Assembly: GCA_963715575.1 (NCBI GenBank)
Contig: OY970250.1
Location: forward strand, 1,178,001 to 1,242,000
Source of the DNA: AC-32 sp963715575
Lineage (GTDB): Bacteria > Actinomycetota > Thermoleophilia > Gaiellales > Gaiellaceae
DNA: 64,000 nt
Direction of reading: 5' to 3'
Below, piece after piece: positions 55,949 to 64,000 of the stretch. Both the position numbers and the translations under genes were made by a program. Position 1 is the first letter of the stretch; each line of letters begins with the position of its first letter. The notes under the pieces were generated by a model that ran no database searches, was not told the origin of the DNA, and worked only from the letters and a program-made list of their open reading frames with translations.

Positions 55949-55967
55949 AGCTGGGTAGCGTGCGAGC

Positions 55968-56771
55968 ATGGCCCGCTCGCTCTGGTCGGGGACGCTCTCC
56001 TTCGGACTCGTCAGCGTGCCCGTGCGCCTGGTCGGCGCGACCGCGTCGAAGGAGCTCCGCTTCCACTTCCTCGACAAGCACGACCTGCAGCCGATCGGCT
56101 ACGACAAGGTCCGGCGCGATACCGGCGAGCACGTCGACAACGACGACATCGTCCGCGGCTTCGAGGTCGAGAAGGGCCGCTTCGTGCCGCTCGAGGACGA
56201 GGACCTCGACCGGCTCGACGTCGAGCTGACCAAGACGATCGACATCTGCGACTTCGTCGACCTGGACGAGATCGACCCGATCTACTTCCGCAAGGCCTAC
56301 TACCTGTTGCCGCAGGACGGCGCCGAGAAGCCCTACCGGCTGCTCGTGCGGGCGCTCGACGAGACGGGCAAGGTCGCGATCGCCAAGATCGTGATCCGCA
56401 ACAAGCAGCACCTCGCGGCGGTGCGGCCGTCGAACGGCGTGCTCGTGCTCGAGACGATGTACTACGCCGACGAGGTCCGCGAGCCCGAGCAGGTGGACGG
56501 CGGCGGGCAGCTGCGCAAGCCCGAGCTCGAGATGGCGAAGTCACTGGTCGAGAACCTGAGCGCCAAGTTCGACCCGGCCAAGTACGACGACACCTACCGC
56601 AAGGAGCTGCTCGAGCTCTTGAAGGCGAAGGCCGAGGGCGAGCCGTTGCCGGAACCGCGTGAGGACGCGGAAGGCGAGGTCGTCGACCTGATGGAAGCGC
56701 TCCGCGAGTCTGTCGAGCGCACGCAGAAGAAGAAGGCCGGAGGCCGGAAACGCGCTAAAAAGGCTTCGTGA
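55968..56771 (+). CDS. ku: DNA end-binding protein Ku
   Basis: A 267-residue bacterial Ku of non-homologous end joining. It starts MARSLWSGTLSFGLVSVPVRL, the standard opening, and has the Ku core with KAYYLLPQDG, YRLLVRAL and ETMYYADEVRE, ending in a Lys/Arg-rich tail (RTQKKKAGGRKRAKKAS). It forms a homodimer that binds DNA ends and recruits LigD. Coupled to ligD by GTGA. The nearby transposable element lies 161 bases upstream of its ATG. Confidence 0.96.
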   Translation: MARSLWSGTLSFGLVSVPVRLVGATASKELRFHFLDKHDLQPIGYDKVRRDTGEHVDNDDIVRGFEVEKGRFVPLEDEDLDRLDVELTKTIDICDFVDLDEIDPIYFRKAYYLLPQDGAEKPYRLLVRALDETGKVAIAKIVIRNKQHLAAVRPSNGVLVLETMYYADEVREPEQVDGGGQLRKPELEMAKSLVENLSAKFDPAKYDDTYRKELLELLKAKAEGEPLPEPREDAEGEVVDLMEALRESVERTQKKKAGGRKRAKKAS

Positions 56772-59101
56772 GCCTTAAGGAGTACCGGCGCAAGCGCGAC
56801 CCGAAGAAGACCAGCGAGCCGTTCACCGGCAAGCGCAAGGGCAAGCAGCCGATCTTCGTCGTCCAGCGCCACGACGCGCGGCGGCTGCACTACGACTTCC
56901 GGCTGGAGCGCGACGGCGCGCTCGCGAGCTGGGCCGTGCCGAAGGGCATCCCGCTTGAGGTCGGCGAGCGGCACCTGGCCGTGCACGTCGAGGACCACCC
57001 GCTCGACTACGCGGGCTTCGAGGGCGAGATTCCAAAGGGCGAGTACGGCGCCGGCACCGTCGAGATCTGGGACTCGGGCACCTACGAGCTGGTCGAGGAA
57101 AAGCGCGACGGCGGGCTCACCGTCCGCCTGCACGGCAAGAAGCTCGAAGGCCTCTGGACGCTCGTTCCCGCACACCTCGACGGCAAGGAGCAGAACTGGC
57201 TCCTGCTCCGCAAGCAGGACGACGGTGCCGCCCCGGCCGGCCCGAGGTGCAAGTACGCGCCGATGCTCGCCACGCTCTCCGACCCGAAGCAGATGCCGCG
57301 CGGCGAGGGCTGGGAGTTCGAGATCAAGTGGGACGGCTACCGGATCGTCGCGCGCGTCGCAGGGGGCGAGGCCGAGCTGCGCACGCGCAAGGACCAGGAC
57401 TACACTGAGCGCTTCGCCAACGTGGCCAAGGAGCTGGCCAAGGCGCTCAAGACCCCCGACTGCGTCGTCGACGGGGAGGTCTGCGCGCTCGACGAGGAGG
57501 GCCGCCCGAGCTTCTCCGCGATGCAGCAGGGGAAACCGGGCACGCCGATCGTCTACTACGTCTTCGACCTGCTCGAGGTGGACGGCGAGCCGGTGATCGA
57601 CCTGCCGCTCTCGGAGCGGCGCAAGCGGCTGCGCAAGCTGCTCGACGGACGCAACCGCACCGTGCAGTTCTCCGAGGGGTTCTCGGACGGCCCGGCGCTC
57701 TACGAGGCGGCGCAACAGCGCCGGCTCGAAGGGATCATGGGCAAGCGGCTCGACTCCAAGTACCTGCCCGGCAAGCGCTCGCGCGACTGGCTCAAGTTCA
57801 AGACCCACGGCGAGCAGGAGTTCGTGGTCGTCGGCTACACGAAGGGCAAGGGCCGGCGCGAGTGGTCGTTCGGCTCGCTGGTGCTGGCGACGAACGGGCC
57901 CGAGGGGCTGGAGTGGGTCGGCAACGTCGGCACCGGCTTCGACGACGACGAGCAGGAGCGGCTCCTGAAGAAGCTCAAGCCGCTCGAGCGCAAGACCTCG
58001 CCCTTCCCGAAGCCGCCGAAGATGCCGCGAATCCGCAAGGGCGACGTCGTCTGGGTCGAGCCGAAGCTCGTGGCCGAGGCCTCGTTCGCCGAGTTCACGC
58101 ACGACGGCCGCCTGCGCGCGCCGGTCTACCAGGGCCTGCGCGACGACAAGGACGCGAGCGAGGTGCGCCGCGAGACGGCCGACCCGATCCCGGATGTGAT
58201 CCGCAAGGGGAAGCGCGTGCTGCGGCTCTCGAACTTCGACAAGCCCTTCTGGCCGGACGAAGGGATCACGAAGGGCGACCTGCTCGCCTACTACCGCGAC
58301 CTGGCGACGGTGCTGGTCCCGCACATCCGCGACCGGCCGTTCACGCTGAAGCGGTACCCGGACGGCTGGCAGGGCAAGTTCTTCTTCCAGAAAGACGCGC
58401 CGGCAGGGATGCCCGACTGGATCCCGACCGTCGAGCTCGAGGTCTCGACCCGCGAGAAGCCACGGCAGCGCCGCAAGATCAAGGCGCCGCTCGTGAACGA
58501 CGAGCTCGCGCTGCTGTGGATGGTGAACATGGGCTGCATCGACCTGAACACCTGGTACTCGCGTGTGGACAAGCTCGACCGGCCCGACTTCGTGCTCTTC
58601 GACCTCGACCCCTCGCCCGACGTCGGCTTCGGCGAGACCGTGCAGGTCGCGCTGCTGGTCAAGGAGACGCTGGACACGCTCGGACTCGAGTCGTTCCCGA
58701 AGACGAGCGGCGCCGACGGGATCCACGTGCTCGTCCCGATCGCGCGCCGGCACACGTACGAGGACACGCGGCAGTTCGCCGAGATCGTCGCGGGCGCGCT
58801 CGCCTCGACGCACCGCGGGCTCGTCACGACGGAGTGGTCGAAGTCGAAGCGCAAGGGCGTCCTGATCGACGCGAACCAGAACGGCGAGGGCAAGACGATC
58901 GCCTCGGTCTACTCGGTGCGGCCGAAGGAGGGCGCGCCCGTCTCGACGCCGCTGCGCTGGGAGGAGGTCGACGAGTCGCTGGACCCGGCCGCCTTCACGA
59001 TGGAGGTCGTCCGCAGGCGCGTGGTCGAGCACGGCGACCTGTACGAGGGCGTGCTCAAGACGAAGCAGTCGTTGTCGGCCGCTTTACGTCGTCTGCGCTA
59101 G
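56768..59101 (+). CDS. ligD: Multifunctional DNA ligase D (PE-LIG-POL)
   Basis: A 777-residue enzyme. The N-terminal 3'-phosphoesterase domain has RHDARRLHYDFRLERDG and VPKGIPL (about 25-150). The ATP-dependent ligase domain has the lysyl motif EIKWDGYR (Lys187) and later ligase motifs (to about 460). The C-terminal polymerase/primase domain has DLDPSP, TSGADGIHVLVP and the two-metal Asp residues. The domain order PE-LIG-POL differs from the Mycobacterium order POL-PE-LIG. GTG 56768 overlaps the ku stop. Confidence 0.95.
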   Translation: MSLKEYRRKRDPKKTSEPFTGKRKGKQPIFVVQRHDARRLHYDFRLERDGALASWAVPKGIPLEVGERHLAVHVEDHPLDYAGFEGEIPKGEYGAGTVEIWDSGTYELVEEKRDGGLTVRLHGKKLEGLWTLVPAHLDGKEQNWLLLRKQDDGAAPAGPRCKYAPMLATLSDPKQMPRGEGWEFEIKWDGYRIVARVAGGEAELRTRKDQDYTERFANVAKELAKALKTPDCVVDGEVCALDEEGRPSFSAMQQGKPGTPIVYYVFDLLEVDGEPVIDLPLSERRKRLRKLLDGRNRTVQFSEGFSDGPALYEAAQQRRLEGIMGKRLDSKYLPGKRSRDWLKFKTHGEQEFVVVGYTKGKGRREWSFGSLVLATNGPEGLEWVGNVGTGFDDDEQERLLKKLKPLERKTSPFPKPPKMPRIRKGDVVWVEPKLVAEASFAEFTHDGRLRAPVYQGLRDDKDASEVRRETADPIPDVIRKGKRVLRLSNFDKPFWPDEGITKGDLLAYYRDLATVLVPHIRDRPFTLKRYPDGWQGKFFFQKDAPAGMPDWIPTVELEVSTREKPRQRRKIKAPLVNDELALLWMVNMGCIDLNTWYSRVDKLDRPDFVLFDLDPSPDVGFGETVQVALLVKETLDTLGLESFPKTSGADGIHVLVPIARRHTYEDTRQFAEIVAGALASTHRGLVTTEWSKSKRKGVLIDANQNGEGKTIASVYSVRPKEGAPVSTPLRWEEVDESLDPAAFTMEVVRRRVVEHGDLYEGVLKTKQSLSAALRRLR

Positions 59102-59147
59102 CGGCTACCCTGCGCCGGTTCGCTTTTTTCGGCAAAGGAGGTGCGAC

Positions 59148-59183
59148 ATGACGACGACTGCACCCTCCGGTCGCAGAGCCTGA
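59148..59183 (+). CDS. Possible 11-codon leader peptide upstream of rsgA
   Basis: ATG 59148 to TGA 59183 encodes MTTTAPSGRRA, with an unusually strong ribosome site (AAAGGAGG at 59134-59141). It lies in the 172-base gap between ligD and rsgA. The rest of the gap shows a T6 run at 59123 and a second AAAGGAG before rsgA. It may be a regulatory upstream ORF or chance. Confidence 0.35.
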   Translation: MTTTAPSGRRA

Positions 59184-59273
59184 GGCTCCCCGGCCCGCCA
59201 CAGCATCCACTCGTAGCGAGCTTCTGAGCCTCGGGCACTGCCCGGAGTTCACCCCTTCGTGAAAGGAGCTCGC

Positions 59274-60305
59274 TTGAACCTGCAAGACCTCGGCTGGGAC
59301 GACGGCTTCGCGGCCGCGCTCCAGCCACATGACAACTGCATCGCGGGACGCGTGTCCACACAGCACCGCGGCGAGTACGACGTGCTCACGGAGGCCGGCG
59401 AGCTGCGCGCGCACGTCTCCGGCCGCCTGCGGCACGGCGCGTCCTCGGGGGCCGAGCTGCCGGCAGTCGGCGACTGGGTCGCGCTTCGCGACGCGGTCAT
59501 CCACGCCGTGCTGCCCCGCCGTTCGGCCTTCAAGCGCAAGGTCAACCTCGACGCCGCGGAGGCCCAGGTGCTGGCGGCCAACGTCGACACGGTCTTCGTC
59601 GTCACCGCGCTCGACGGCGACTTCAGCCCGCACCGGATCGAGCGCTACCTGACCCTGGCCTGGGAGAGCGGCGCGCTGCCGGCGCTCGTCCTGACCAAGG
59701 CCGACCTCTGCGACGATCCGCTGGCGCTGCTGCTGCAGGCCGAGCAGGTGGCGGTCGGCGTGGCCGCGCACGTGGTCAGCAACGTCACCGGCGAGGGGCT
59801 CGACGAGCTCGCCTCGTACCTGGCGCCGGCCCAGACCGTTGCCCTGCTCGGCTCCTCCGGTGTCGGCAAGTCGACGCTCGCGAACCGGCTGCTCGGCCAC
59901 GAGGCGCAACCGACCAAGGAGCTCGCCGAGGACGGCACCGGCCGTCACACGACGACCGCGCGGCAGCTCTTCCAGCTGCCTGGCGGAGCGCTGCTGGTGG
60001 ACACGCCGGGCCTGCGGGAGGTGCAGCTCTGGGACGCGGACGAGGGCATCGAGCAGGCGTTCGCCGACGTGGACGAGCTGGCAGCGGACTGCCGCTTCAA
60101 CGACTGCGCGCACAAGCAGGAGCCGGGCTGCGCGGTGCAGGAGGCGATCGGCGAGGGCCGCCTCCCACGCGAGCGGCTGCAGAGCTATCGGGCACTGCAG
60201 CGCGAGCTGCACCGGCTGGCGGCCAAGCAGGACGCCCGTCTCCGCTCGGAGGAGAAGAAGAAGCGCGTCGCCTTCGCGAAGAGCCTCAGAAAAAGCGCCT
60301 GGTGA
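59274..60305 (+). CDS. rsgA: Ribosome small subunit-dependent GTPase A
   Basis: A 343-residue circularly permuted GTPase that helps mature 30S subunits. The OB domain precedes the GTPase motifs in the permuted order G4 (LTKADLC), G1 (GSSGVGKSTLAN) and G3 (DTPGLRE). The C-terminal zinc finger is CRFNDCAHKQEPGC. The frame begins at GTG 59259, but TTG 59274 is placed five bases after AAAGGAG and fits better. It ends next to the convergent ABC permease gene. Confidence 0.94.
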   Translation: MNLQDLGWDDGFAAALQPHDNCIAGRVSTQHRGEYDVLTEAGELRAHVSGRLRHGASSGAELPAVGDWVALRDAVIHAVLPRRSAFKRKVNLDAAEAQVLAANVDTVFVVTALDGDFSPHRIERYLTLAWESGALPALVLTKADLCDDPLALLLQAEQVAVGVAAHVVSNVTGEGLDELASYLAPAQTVALLGSSGVGKSTLANRLLGHEAQPTKELAEDGTGRHTTTARQLFQLPGGALLVDTPGLREVQLWDADEGIEQAFADVDELAADCRFNDCAHKQEPGCAVQEAIGEGRLPRERLQSYRALQRELHRLAAKQDARLRSEEKKKRVAFAKSLRKSAW

Positions 60306-61160
60306 TCACAGGTCGCGACGCGAGAAGGCAAACGCCGCGATCAGCCCCACGACGAGCAGGTAGGCGCAGGCCCAGATCCGGACCGGCATGCCGCCCGTGT
60401 TGGCGCCGCCGAACGGCCCGAGCTGGATCAGGTAGCCGGTCAAGCCGATCGTCTCGGCGGTGATCTCCCGCAGCCCGTCCTGGTAGAGCGCCTCGAAGGG
60501 CGCGGCCCACGCGACGATCGTCGCCCAGTGCTCGAGGCGGTCGGAATTGAGCGCGTGGCCGATCGAGCCGAGCAACCCGGACACGAGGCCGGCGCCGAAG
60601 AGCATGAAGATCGCGATCCCGTTCGCGGTCGCGGTCAGGAAGACCGAGCCGAGCAGCGAGAGCGCCGCCACGATTGCCACGCCGCCCGCGAGCTCGATCG
60701 CCGGCACGACGGCGTGGTCGGGCCACCAGTCGCCGGCGAGGCCGGTGATCACGACGGCGGTTGCGTAGACCGCGATCACGTACGGCGTGCAGACGGCGAT
60801 CGCGCCGAGCCAGCGCGCGAACAGCAGCGTCGGCCGCGACACCGGACGCACGAGCAGCGGCTGCAGCAGCCCGCGCTCGGCGTCCCCGCGCACCGCGCCG
60901 AGCGTCAGGAAGATCGCGAGCACGACGCCCAGGAACAGCGTCGAGAACATCGCCAGCCCGACCATGAACGCGCCGGCAAAGATGCGCGGCTCGATCGCCG
61001 GCGACGGCGACCCGAGGTTGTCGACGTCGCGGAAGAGGTAGTGGTTCGCGAGCCAGTAGAGGAAGAGGAAGCCGGCAGTCAGCAGCAGCACCACCGCGAA
61101 CACCTTGCGGCGCAGCGCCTCGCGGAGCGCGTAGCCGGCGATCGTCAAGATCGCCGTCAC
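60306..61160 (-). CDS. ABC-2 type transporter permease
   Basis: A 284-residue membrane protein with about six helices. It opens with a short amphipathic segment (ILTIAGYALREALRRKVF), a first TM helix, a long extracytoplasmic loop, then five more helices; RGDAERGLLQPLLVRPVSR is typical of ABC-2 permeases between helices. Start is GTG 61158-61160, coupled to the ATPase gene. The cargo is unknown. Confidence 0.88.
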   Translation of the reverse strand: MTAILTIAGYALREALRRKVFAVVLLLTAGFLFLYWLANHYLFRDVDNLGSPSPAIEPRIFAGAFMVGLAMFSTLFLGVVLAIFLTLGAVRGDAERGLLQPLLVRPVSRPTLLFARWLGAIAVCTPYVIAVYATAVVITGLAGDWWPDHAVVPAIELAGGVAIVAALSLLGSVFLTATANGIAIFMLFGAGLVSGLLGSIGHALNSDRLEHWATIVAWAAPFEALYQDGLREITAETIGLTGYLIQLGPFGGANTGGMPVRIWACAYLLVVGLIAAFAFSRRDL

Positions 61161-61996
61161 GAGGTCTCGCCTCCGACAGCCTCGAGGTAGGTGTCCTCGA
61201 GCGTCGAGGTCAGGACGCGCACGCCGTAGACCTTGCGCCCGGCGGCGACCAGCTCGGCGACGAGGCGCGGCACGTCCTCGCGGGTGCCCTCGTAGACCTG
61301 CGTCCCCGCGTCCGTCTCGATCTCGACGCCGCGCCCGCGGCTCAGCTCCGCGGGCGAGCCCTCGGTGACGACCTTCCCGCGCAGGAGGATCACGACGCGG
61401 TCGCAGACGAGCTCGATCTCGCTCAGCAGGTGGGAGTTGAGCAGGACCGAGGTGCCTCGGCTCTGCAGCTCCTCCAGCAGCTGCCGCACGGTTCGCCTGC
61501 CGACCGGGTCGAGCGCGCTCGTCGGCTCGTCGAGCAGGAGCAGCGGCGGTGCCCCGACCAGCGCCTGGGCGATGCCGAGCCGCTGCTGCATCCCCTTCGA
61601 CATCGCCTCCACCCGGCGGTCGCGGGCATCCGCCAGGCCGACCAGCTCGAGCAGCTCGCCGCGCTCGGCCGCGCCGCCGTGGGAGCCGGCGAGCCGCTGG
61701 TGCAGCGAGAGCAGCTCGTCTGCCGAGTACCAGCCGGGAAAGCGGAACAACTCGGCCAGGTAGCCGATCTGCCGACGCGCCTCGAGCGAGCCCGCGCGCG
61801 CGCCGCAGACCTCGGCCTGGCCGCGCGTGGGCCGGACGAGCCCGCAGGCGACCTTGACCAGGGTCGACTTGCCCGCGCCGTTCGGGCCGAGCAGGCCGAC
61901 GAGCTCGCCCTCGTTGACCTCGAGGTCGACCCCGGCGAGCGCGGTCGTCGAGCCGTAGCGCTTCTCGAGCGCGTTGACCGAGAGTGCCGCGCTCAT
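61157..61996 (-). CDS. ABC transporter ATP-binding protein
   Basis: A 279-residue ATPase. Walker A is GPNGAGKSTLVK, Q-loop region IGYLAEL, signature variant MSKGMQQRLGIAQAL, Walker B LLLLDEPTSALDP and the switch His in LNSHLLSE. A C-terminal extension of about 65 residues is usual in ABC-2 exporters. ATG 61994-61996 overlaps the GNAT stop; its stop overlaps the permease GTG. The pair forms one exporter. Confidence 0.93.
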   Translation of the reverse strand: MSAALSVNALEKRYGSTTALAGVDLEVNEGELVGLLGPNGAGKSTLVKVACGLVRPTRGQAEVCGARAGSLEARRQIGYLAELFRFPGWYSADELLSLHQRLAGSHGGAAERGELLELVGLADARDRRVEAMSKGMQQRLGIAQALVGAPPLLLLDEPTSALDPVGRRTVRQLLEELQSRGTSVLLNSHLLSEIELVCDRVVILLRGKVVTEGSPAELSRGRGVEIETDAGTQVYEGTREDVPRLVAELVAAGRKVYGVRVLTSTLEDTYLEAVGGETS

Positions 61997-62739
61997 TTGG
62001 CGGGCGGGGCGAAGAACTTCGTGTAGTGACCGACCTCGTCGAACCCGAGCCGGCCGTAGAGCACCTTCGGCCAGTCGTCCGCGTCGGCGACGAGGAAGAC
62101 GAACTCCGCGCCGGAGCGCCGCGCCTCCGCGACCGCGGCCAGCACGACCGCGGTCGCGTGGCCTTCGTTGCGGCGCTCGGGGAGCGTGCCGACGTCCTCG
62201 ACCTGCGCGTCGGCGCCGTCCAGGTAGAGGTCGGTGTAGCTGACCACCTCGCCGTCGAGCACGGCCGCGAAGAAGCGGGTGCGGACGCGCTCGCCGATCA
62301 GCGCCTTCGCCGCGAAGATCTGCTCGAGCACCTGCGGCGTCGCCCAGGGCTCGTTGGCGAGCACACGCTTGCGTGCCTCGCGCAGGTCCGGCTCGGAGAC
62401 CTCGCGGACGAGCGAGAGATCGGCCTGGCGCTCGGGCTCGCGCAGTTGCGTCATCACGACGTGGCGGTCGATCCGCCAGCCCTGCTGCTTGAACCACGGC
62501 GCGAGCGCGTCGCCGAGCTCAGGATCGGGGACGAAGATCAGCCGCCGCTCGAGCCTGGCGGCCTCGGCGACGAGCTCCTCCGGCCCGTCCGCGCTTTCGA
62601 CCCAGAGGTAGTTGCCGTCGAGCCGTCGCGGCAGCTCGTCGGTGTAGACGGCGCGCCCGAACGGCGACTCGACCACGCGGGTGCCGCTCATGTCGCCGCG
62701 AGCCAGGAACTCGTATGACCGTGCCAGCTCCTCACGCAT
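61993..62739 (-). CDS. GNAT-family acetyltransferase
   Basis: A 248-residue protein. The N-terminal half (LARGDMSGTRVVESPFGRAVY) is poorly recognised; the C-terminal half is a GNAT fold with VEDVGTLPERRNEGHATAVVLAAV as acetyl-CoA site and LYGRLGFDEVGHYTKF at the end. I chose ATG 62737-62739; upstream codons look non-coding and fall in a repeat-rich stretch. It is coupled to the ABC exporter genes, so it may modify the exported compound or give resistance; that is an inference. Confidence 0.82.
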   Translation of the reverse strand: MREELARSYEFLARGDMSGTRVVESPFGRAVYTDELPRRLDGNYLWVESADGPEELVAEAARLERRLIFVPDPELGDALAPWFKQQGWRIDRHVVMTQLREPERQADLSLVREVSEPDLREARKRVLANEPWATPQVLEQIFAAKALIGERVRTRFFAAVLDGEVVSYTDLYLDGADAQVEDVGTLPERRNEGHATAVVLAAVAEARRSGAEFVFLVADADDWPKVLYGRLGFDEVGHYTKFFAPPAK

Positions 62740-62741
62740 TA

Positions 62742-62958
62742 GATGCTTGACCCCGCGATCTCGCCGGCCCGGCTGCACAATCCGGCGCGCCTGGGCCGCT
62801 CTGGCACGACTCCGGCCGGCAGGGCCGGCCTGCGCCGCGCCGCCGCTTCGCCGCACCGGTCCCTCACCGATGCTGCCAGCATCGCCGAGGGCCCGGCACG
62901 GCGCCCCAGGTGCACCAGCTTGCGCCCCGGGGCAGACGATCTCACGGGGTCAAGCATC
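62742..62958. repeat. Large imperfect inverted repeat between ndh and the GNAT gene
   Basis: GATGCTTGACCCCG (62742-62755) is perfectly repeated in reverse as CGGGGTCAAGCATC (62945-62958). At the centre, CGATGCTG/CAGCATCG (62868-62875 and 62877-62884) is a second perfect repeat with a single-base spacer. Arms in between show patchy similarity. The right arm includes the stop codon of the ndh gene. The 210-base gap 62740-62949 otherwise holds no gene I can support. Confidence 0.75.
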
Positions 62959-64000
62959 GAGGCGCTGAGGGTGGCCGAGCATCGAGAGCTCGGCGATGTC
63001 GCGGCGGAAGAAGAGCGACGTCGTCCAGTCGGTCACGACGCGCAGCTTCCGCGAGAAGAGCGGCAGCTGGTAGAGGTGGTAGCTCCGCGTGATGAACCAG
63101 CCGAGGAAGCCGGTGAAGCGGAGGCCGAGCACGTCGGCGATCCCCTTGTAGCGGCCGAGCGTGGCCACCTGGCCGAGCATCCGGTAGCGGTACGGCTGCT
63201 GCTCGCCGGCGACGTTCTTCGCCAATCGGCGCGCCTGGCGGAGCGCATGCTGCGACGTGGGCGGGTCGACCTGGCCCGGCGTGGCGAGGTTCGGGACGGC
63301 GGCGCAGTCGCCGAGCGCCCAGACGTGCTCGTGGCCCTCGACGCGGAGGTGCTCGTCCGCCTTCACCCGGCCGCGCTCGTCCAGCGGCAACCCGAAGCCT
63401 GCCAGCTGCGGGTCGGCCTTGACGCCGGCCGTCCAGACGACGGTGTGGGTGGCGAAGCGCTCGCCGTTGGAGAGGTGCGCTGCGTGCTGCTCGACCGACT
63501 CGAGCGTCGTGCCGACGCGGATCTCGACGCCGCGCTTGGTCAGCTGCTCGGCCGCGTACTCGCCGAGGCGGGAGGGGATCTCGGGCAGGATCTTCGGCGC
63601 GGCGTCGACCAGCACCCAGCGTTGCGGCGCCTGCCGGAGGGCGGGGTAGTAGCGCAGCGCGTCGCGGACGAGGTCGGAAAGCTCGGCGAGCGCCTCGACG
63701 CCCGCGTAGCCGGCGCCGACGAAGACGAACGTCAGCTCGCGCTCGCGGTGGCTCTCGTCGGCGGCCGCGTCGGCCGCGTCGAGCCGCTGCAGGACGTGGT
63801 TGCGCAGGTAGATCGCGTCGGCGAGGTTCTTGAAGCCGAGGGCGTGCTCGGCCAGGCCCGGGATCGGCAGCGCCCGCGAGATCGAGCCGAGCGCGACGAC
63901 GAGCTCGCGGTAGCTCACCGTGACGTGCCCCTCGAGGGTGTCGACCTCGACCTGGCGGCCGGCGAGGTCCAGCTCGGTCGCGCGGCCGAGGAGCACGTCG
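62950..64000 (-). CDS. Type II NADH dehydrogenase-like FAD/NAD(P) oxidoreductase (N-terminus beyond window)
   Basis: At least 349 residues of a pyridine nucleotide-disulfide oxidoreductase; the first FAD-binding part lies outside the window. Visible are VVALGS, the NAD-binding FVFVGAGYAGVEALAEL, the second FAD motif HVWALGDCAAVPN, and the C-terminal membrane-associating region with LGWFITRSYHLYQLPLF. This matches NDH-2 enzymes, which pass electrons from NADH to quinone without pumping protons. The frame remains open at the edge. Confidence 0.9.
   Translation of the reverse strand, partial: DVLLGRATELDLAGRQVEVDTLEGHVTVSYRELVVALGSISRALPIPGLAEHALGFKNLADAIYLRNHVLQRLDAADAAADESHRERELTFVFVGAGYAGVEALAELSDLVRDALRYYPALRQAPQRWVLVDAAPKILPEIPSRLGEYAAEQLTKRGVEIRVGTTLESVEQHAAHLSNGERFATHTVVWTAGVKADPQLAGFGLPLDERGRVKADEHLRVEGHEHVWALGDCAAVPNLATPGQVDPPTSQHALRQARRLAKNVAGEQQPYRYRMLGQVATLGRYKGIADVLGLRFTGFLGWFITRSYHLYQLPLFSRKLRVVTDWTTSLFFRRDIAELSMLGHPQRLDA

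Noticed and set aside
62681..62968. A 95-codon plus-strand gene between GNAT and ndh
   Set aside because: Composition is Arg/Ala/Pro-rich without family features, and it spans the inverted repeat and the ends of two minus-strand genes.

Overview
The window is a chromosomal segment of a very high-GC bacterium that carries the replication origin. GTG/TTG starts, dense 4-base gene overlaps, a sortase, a bifunctional PBP1A, L,D-transpeptidase, Ku/LigD end joining and the order rpmH-dnaA-dnaN-recF-DUF721-gyrB-gyrA all point to Actinomycetota. The mix of families suggests the Thermoleophilia (Gaiellales/Solirubrobacterales-like); that class assignment is an inference. The GyrB carries the long insert better known from Gram-negative bacteria.

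Layout. 1-6.6 kb: a cut-off glycosyltransferase, an RsbW-like kinase, an operon of response regulator, sensor kinase and HtrA protease, then a membrane M28-like protein with a sortase. 6.6-20.7 kb: moeA and a cell-envelope block (GT2, GT4, DUF2079, GT87 and PIG-V-like glycosyltransferases, PBP1A, MscS channel, a binding lipoprotein, a CPBP protease, an L,D-transpeptidase, a PrcB-like protein, chorismate mutase). 20.7-27.3 kb, minus strand: a bifunctional-nuclease family protein, tRNA-Ile(GAT), then parB, parA, rsmG, jag, yidC, yidD, rnpA and rpmH reading away from the origin. 27.3-36.7 kb, plus strand: DnaA-box regions, dnaA, dnaN, recF, DUF721, gyrB, gyrA. 36.8-42.8 kb: a MerR-like regulator, galT, a slipin/NfeD pair, a PGRP-type amidase and birA. 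42.8-53.1 kb: a sigma factor coupled to fabZ-fabH-fabD-fabG-fabF, a hydrolase, an orphan PIN protein, a HAD-GNAT-arginase-like operon, and accD-accA. 53.1-55.8 kb: an intact 2,654-bp IS1595-family element. 55.9-64 kb: ku-ligD, rsgA, an ABC-2 exporter, a GNAT protein and a cut-off type II NADH dehydrogenase.

The most notable object is the mobile element at 53153-55806. It has 25-bp terminal inverted repeats (24/25 identical) and a perfect 8-bp target duplication (TCCCCTGG). Besides the transposase it carries four unrecognised small genes and an 88-nt tRNA-like gene that folds with an 8-bp acceptor stem, a 4-bp T-stem, a 6-bp D-stem with a 4-nt loop, a long variable arm and G73. This is the non-canonical 8/4, selenocysteine-tRNA-like geometry of so-called allo-tRNAs, here as cargo of a transposon.

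Two cautions. First, yidC, yidD, rnpA, dnaA, dnaN and recF together carry 14 single-base frameshifts within 4.5 kb (26.1-30.6 kb), while I see none elsewhere; this looks like a local consensus-quality problem rather than gene decay. Second, several genes (fabG, galT, the PrcB-like gene and perhaps recF) have no ATG/GTG/TTG at a workable start and appear to start with CTG.
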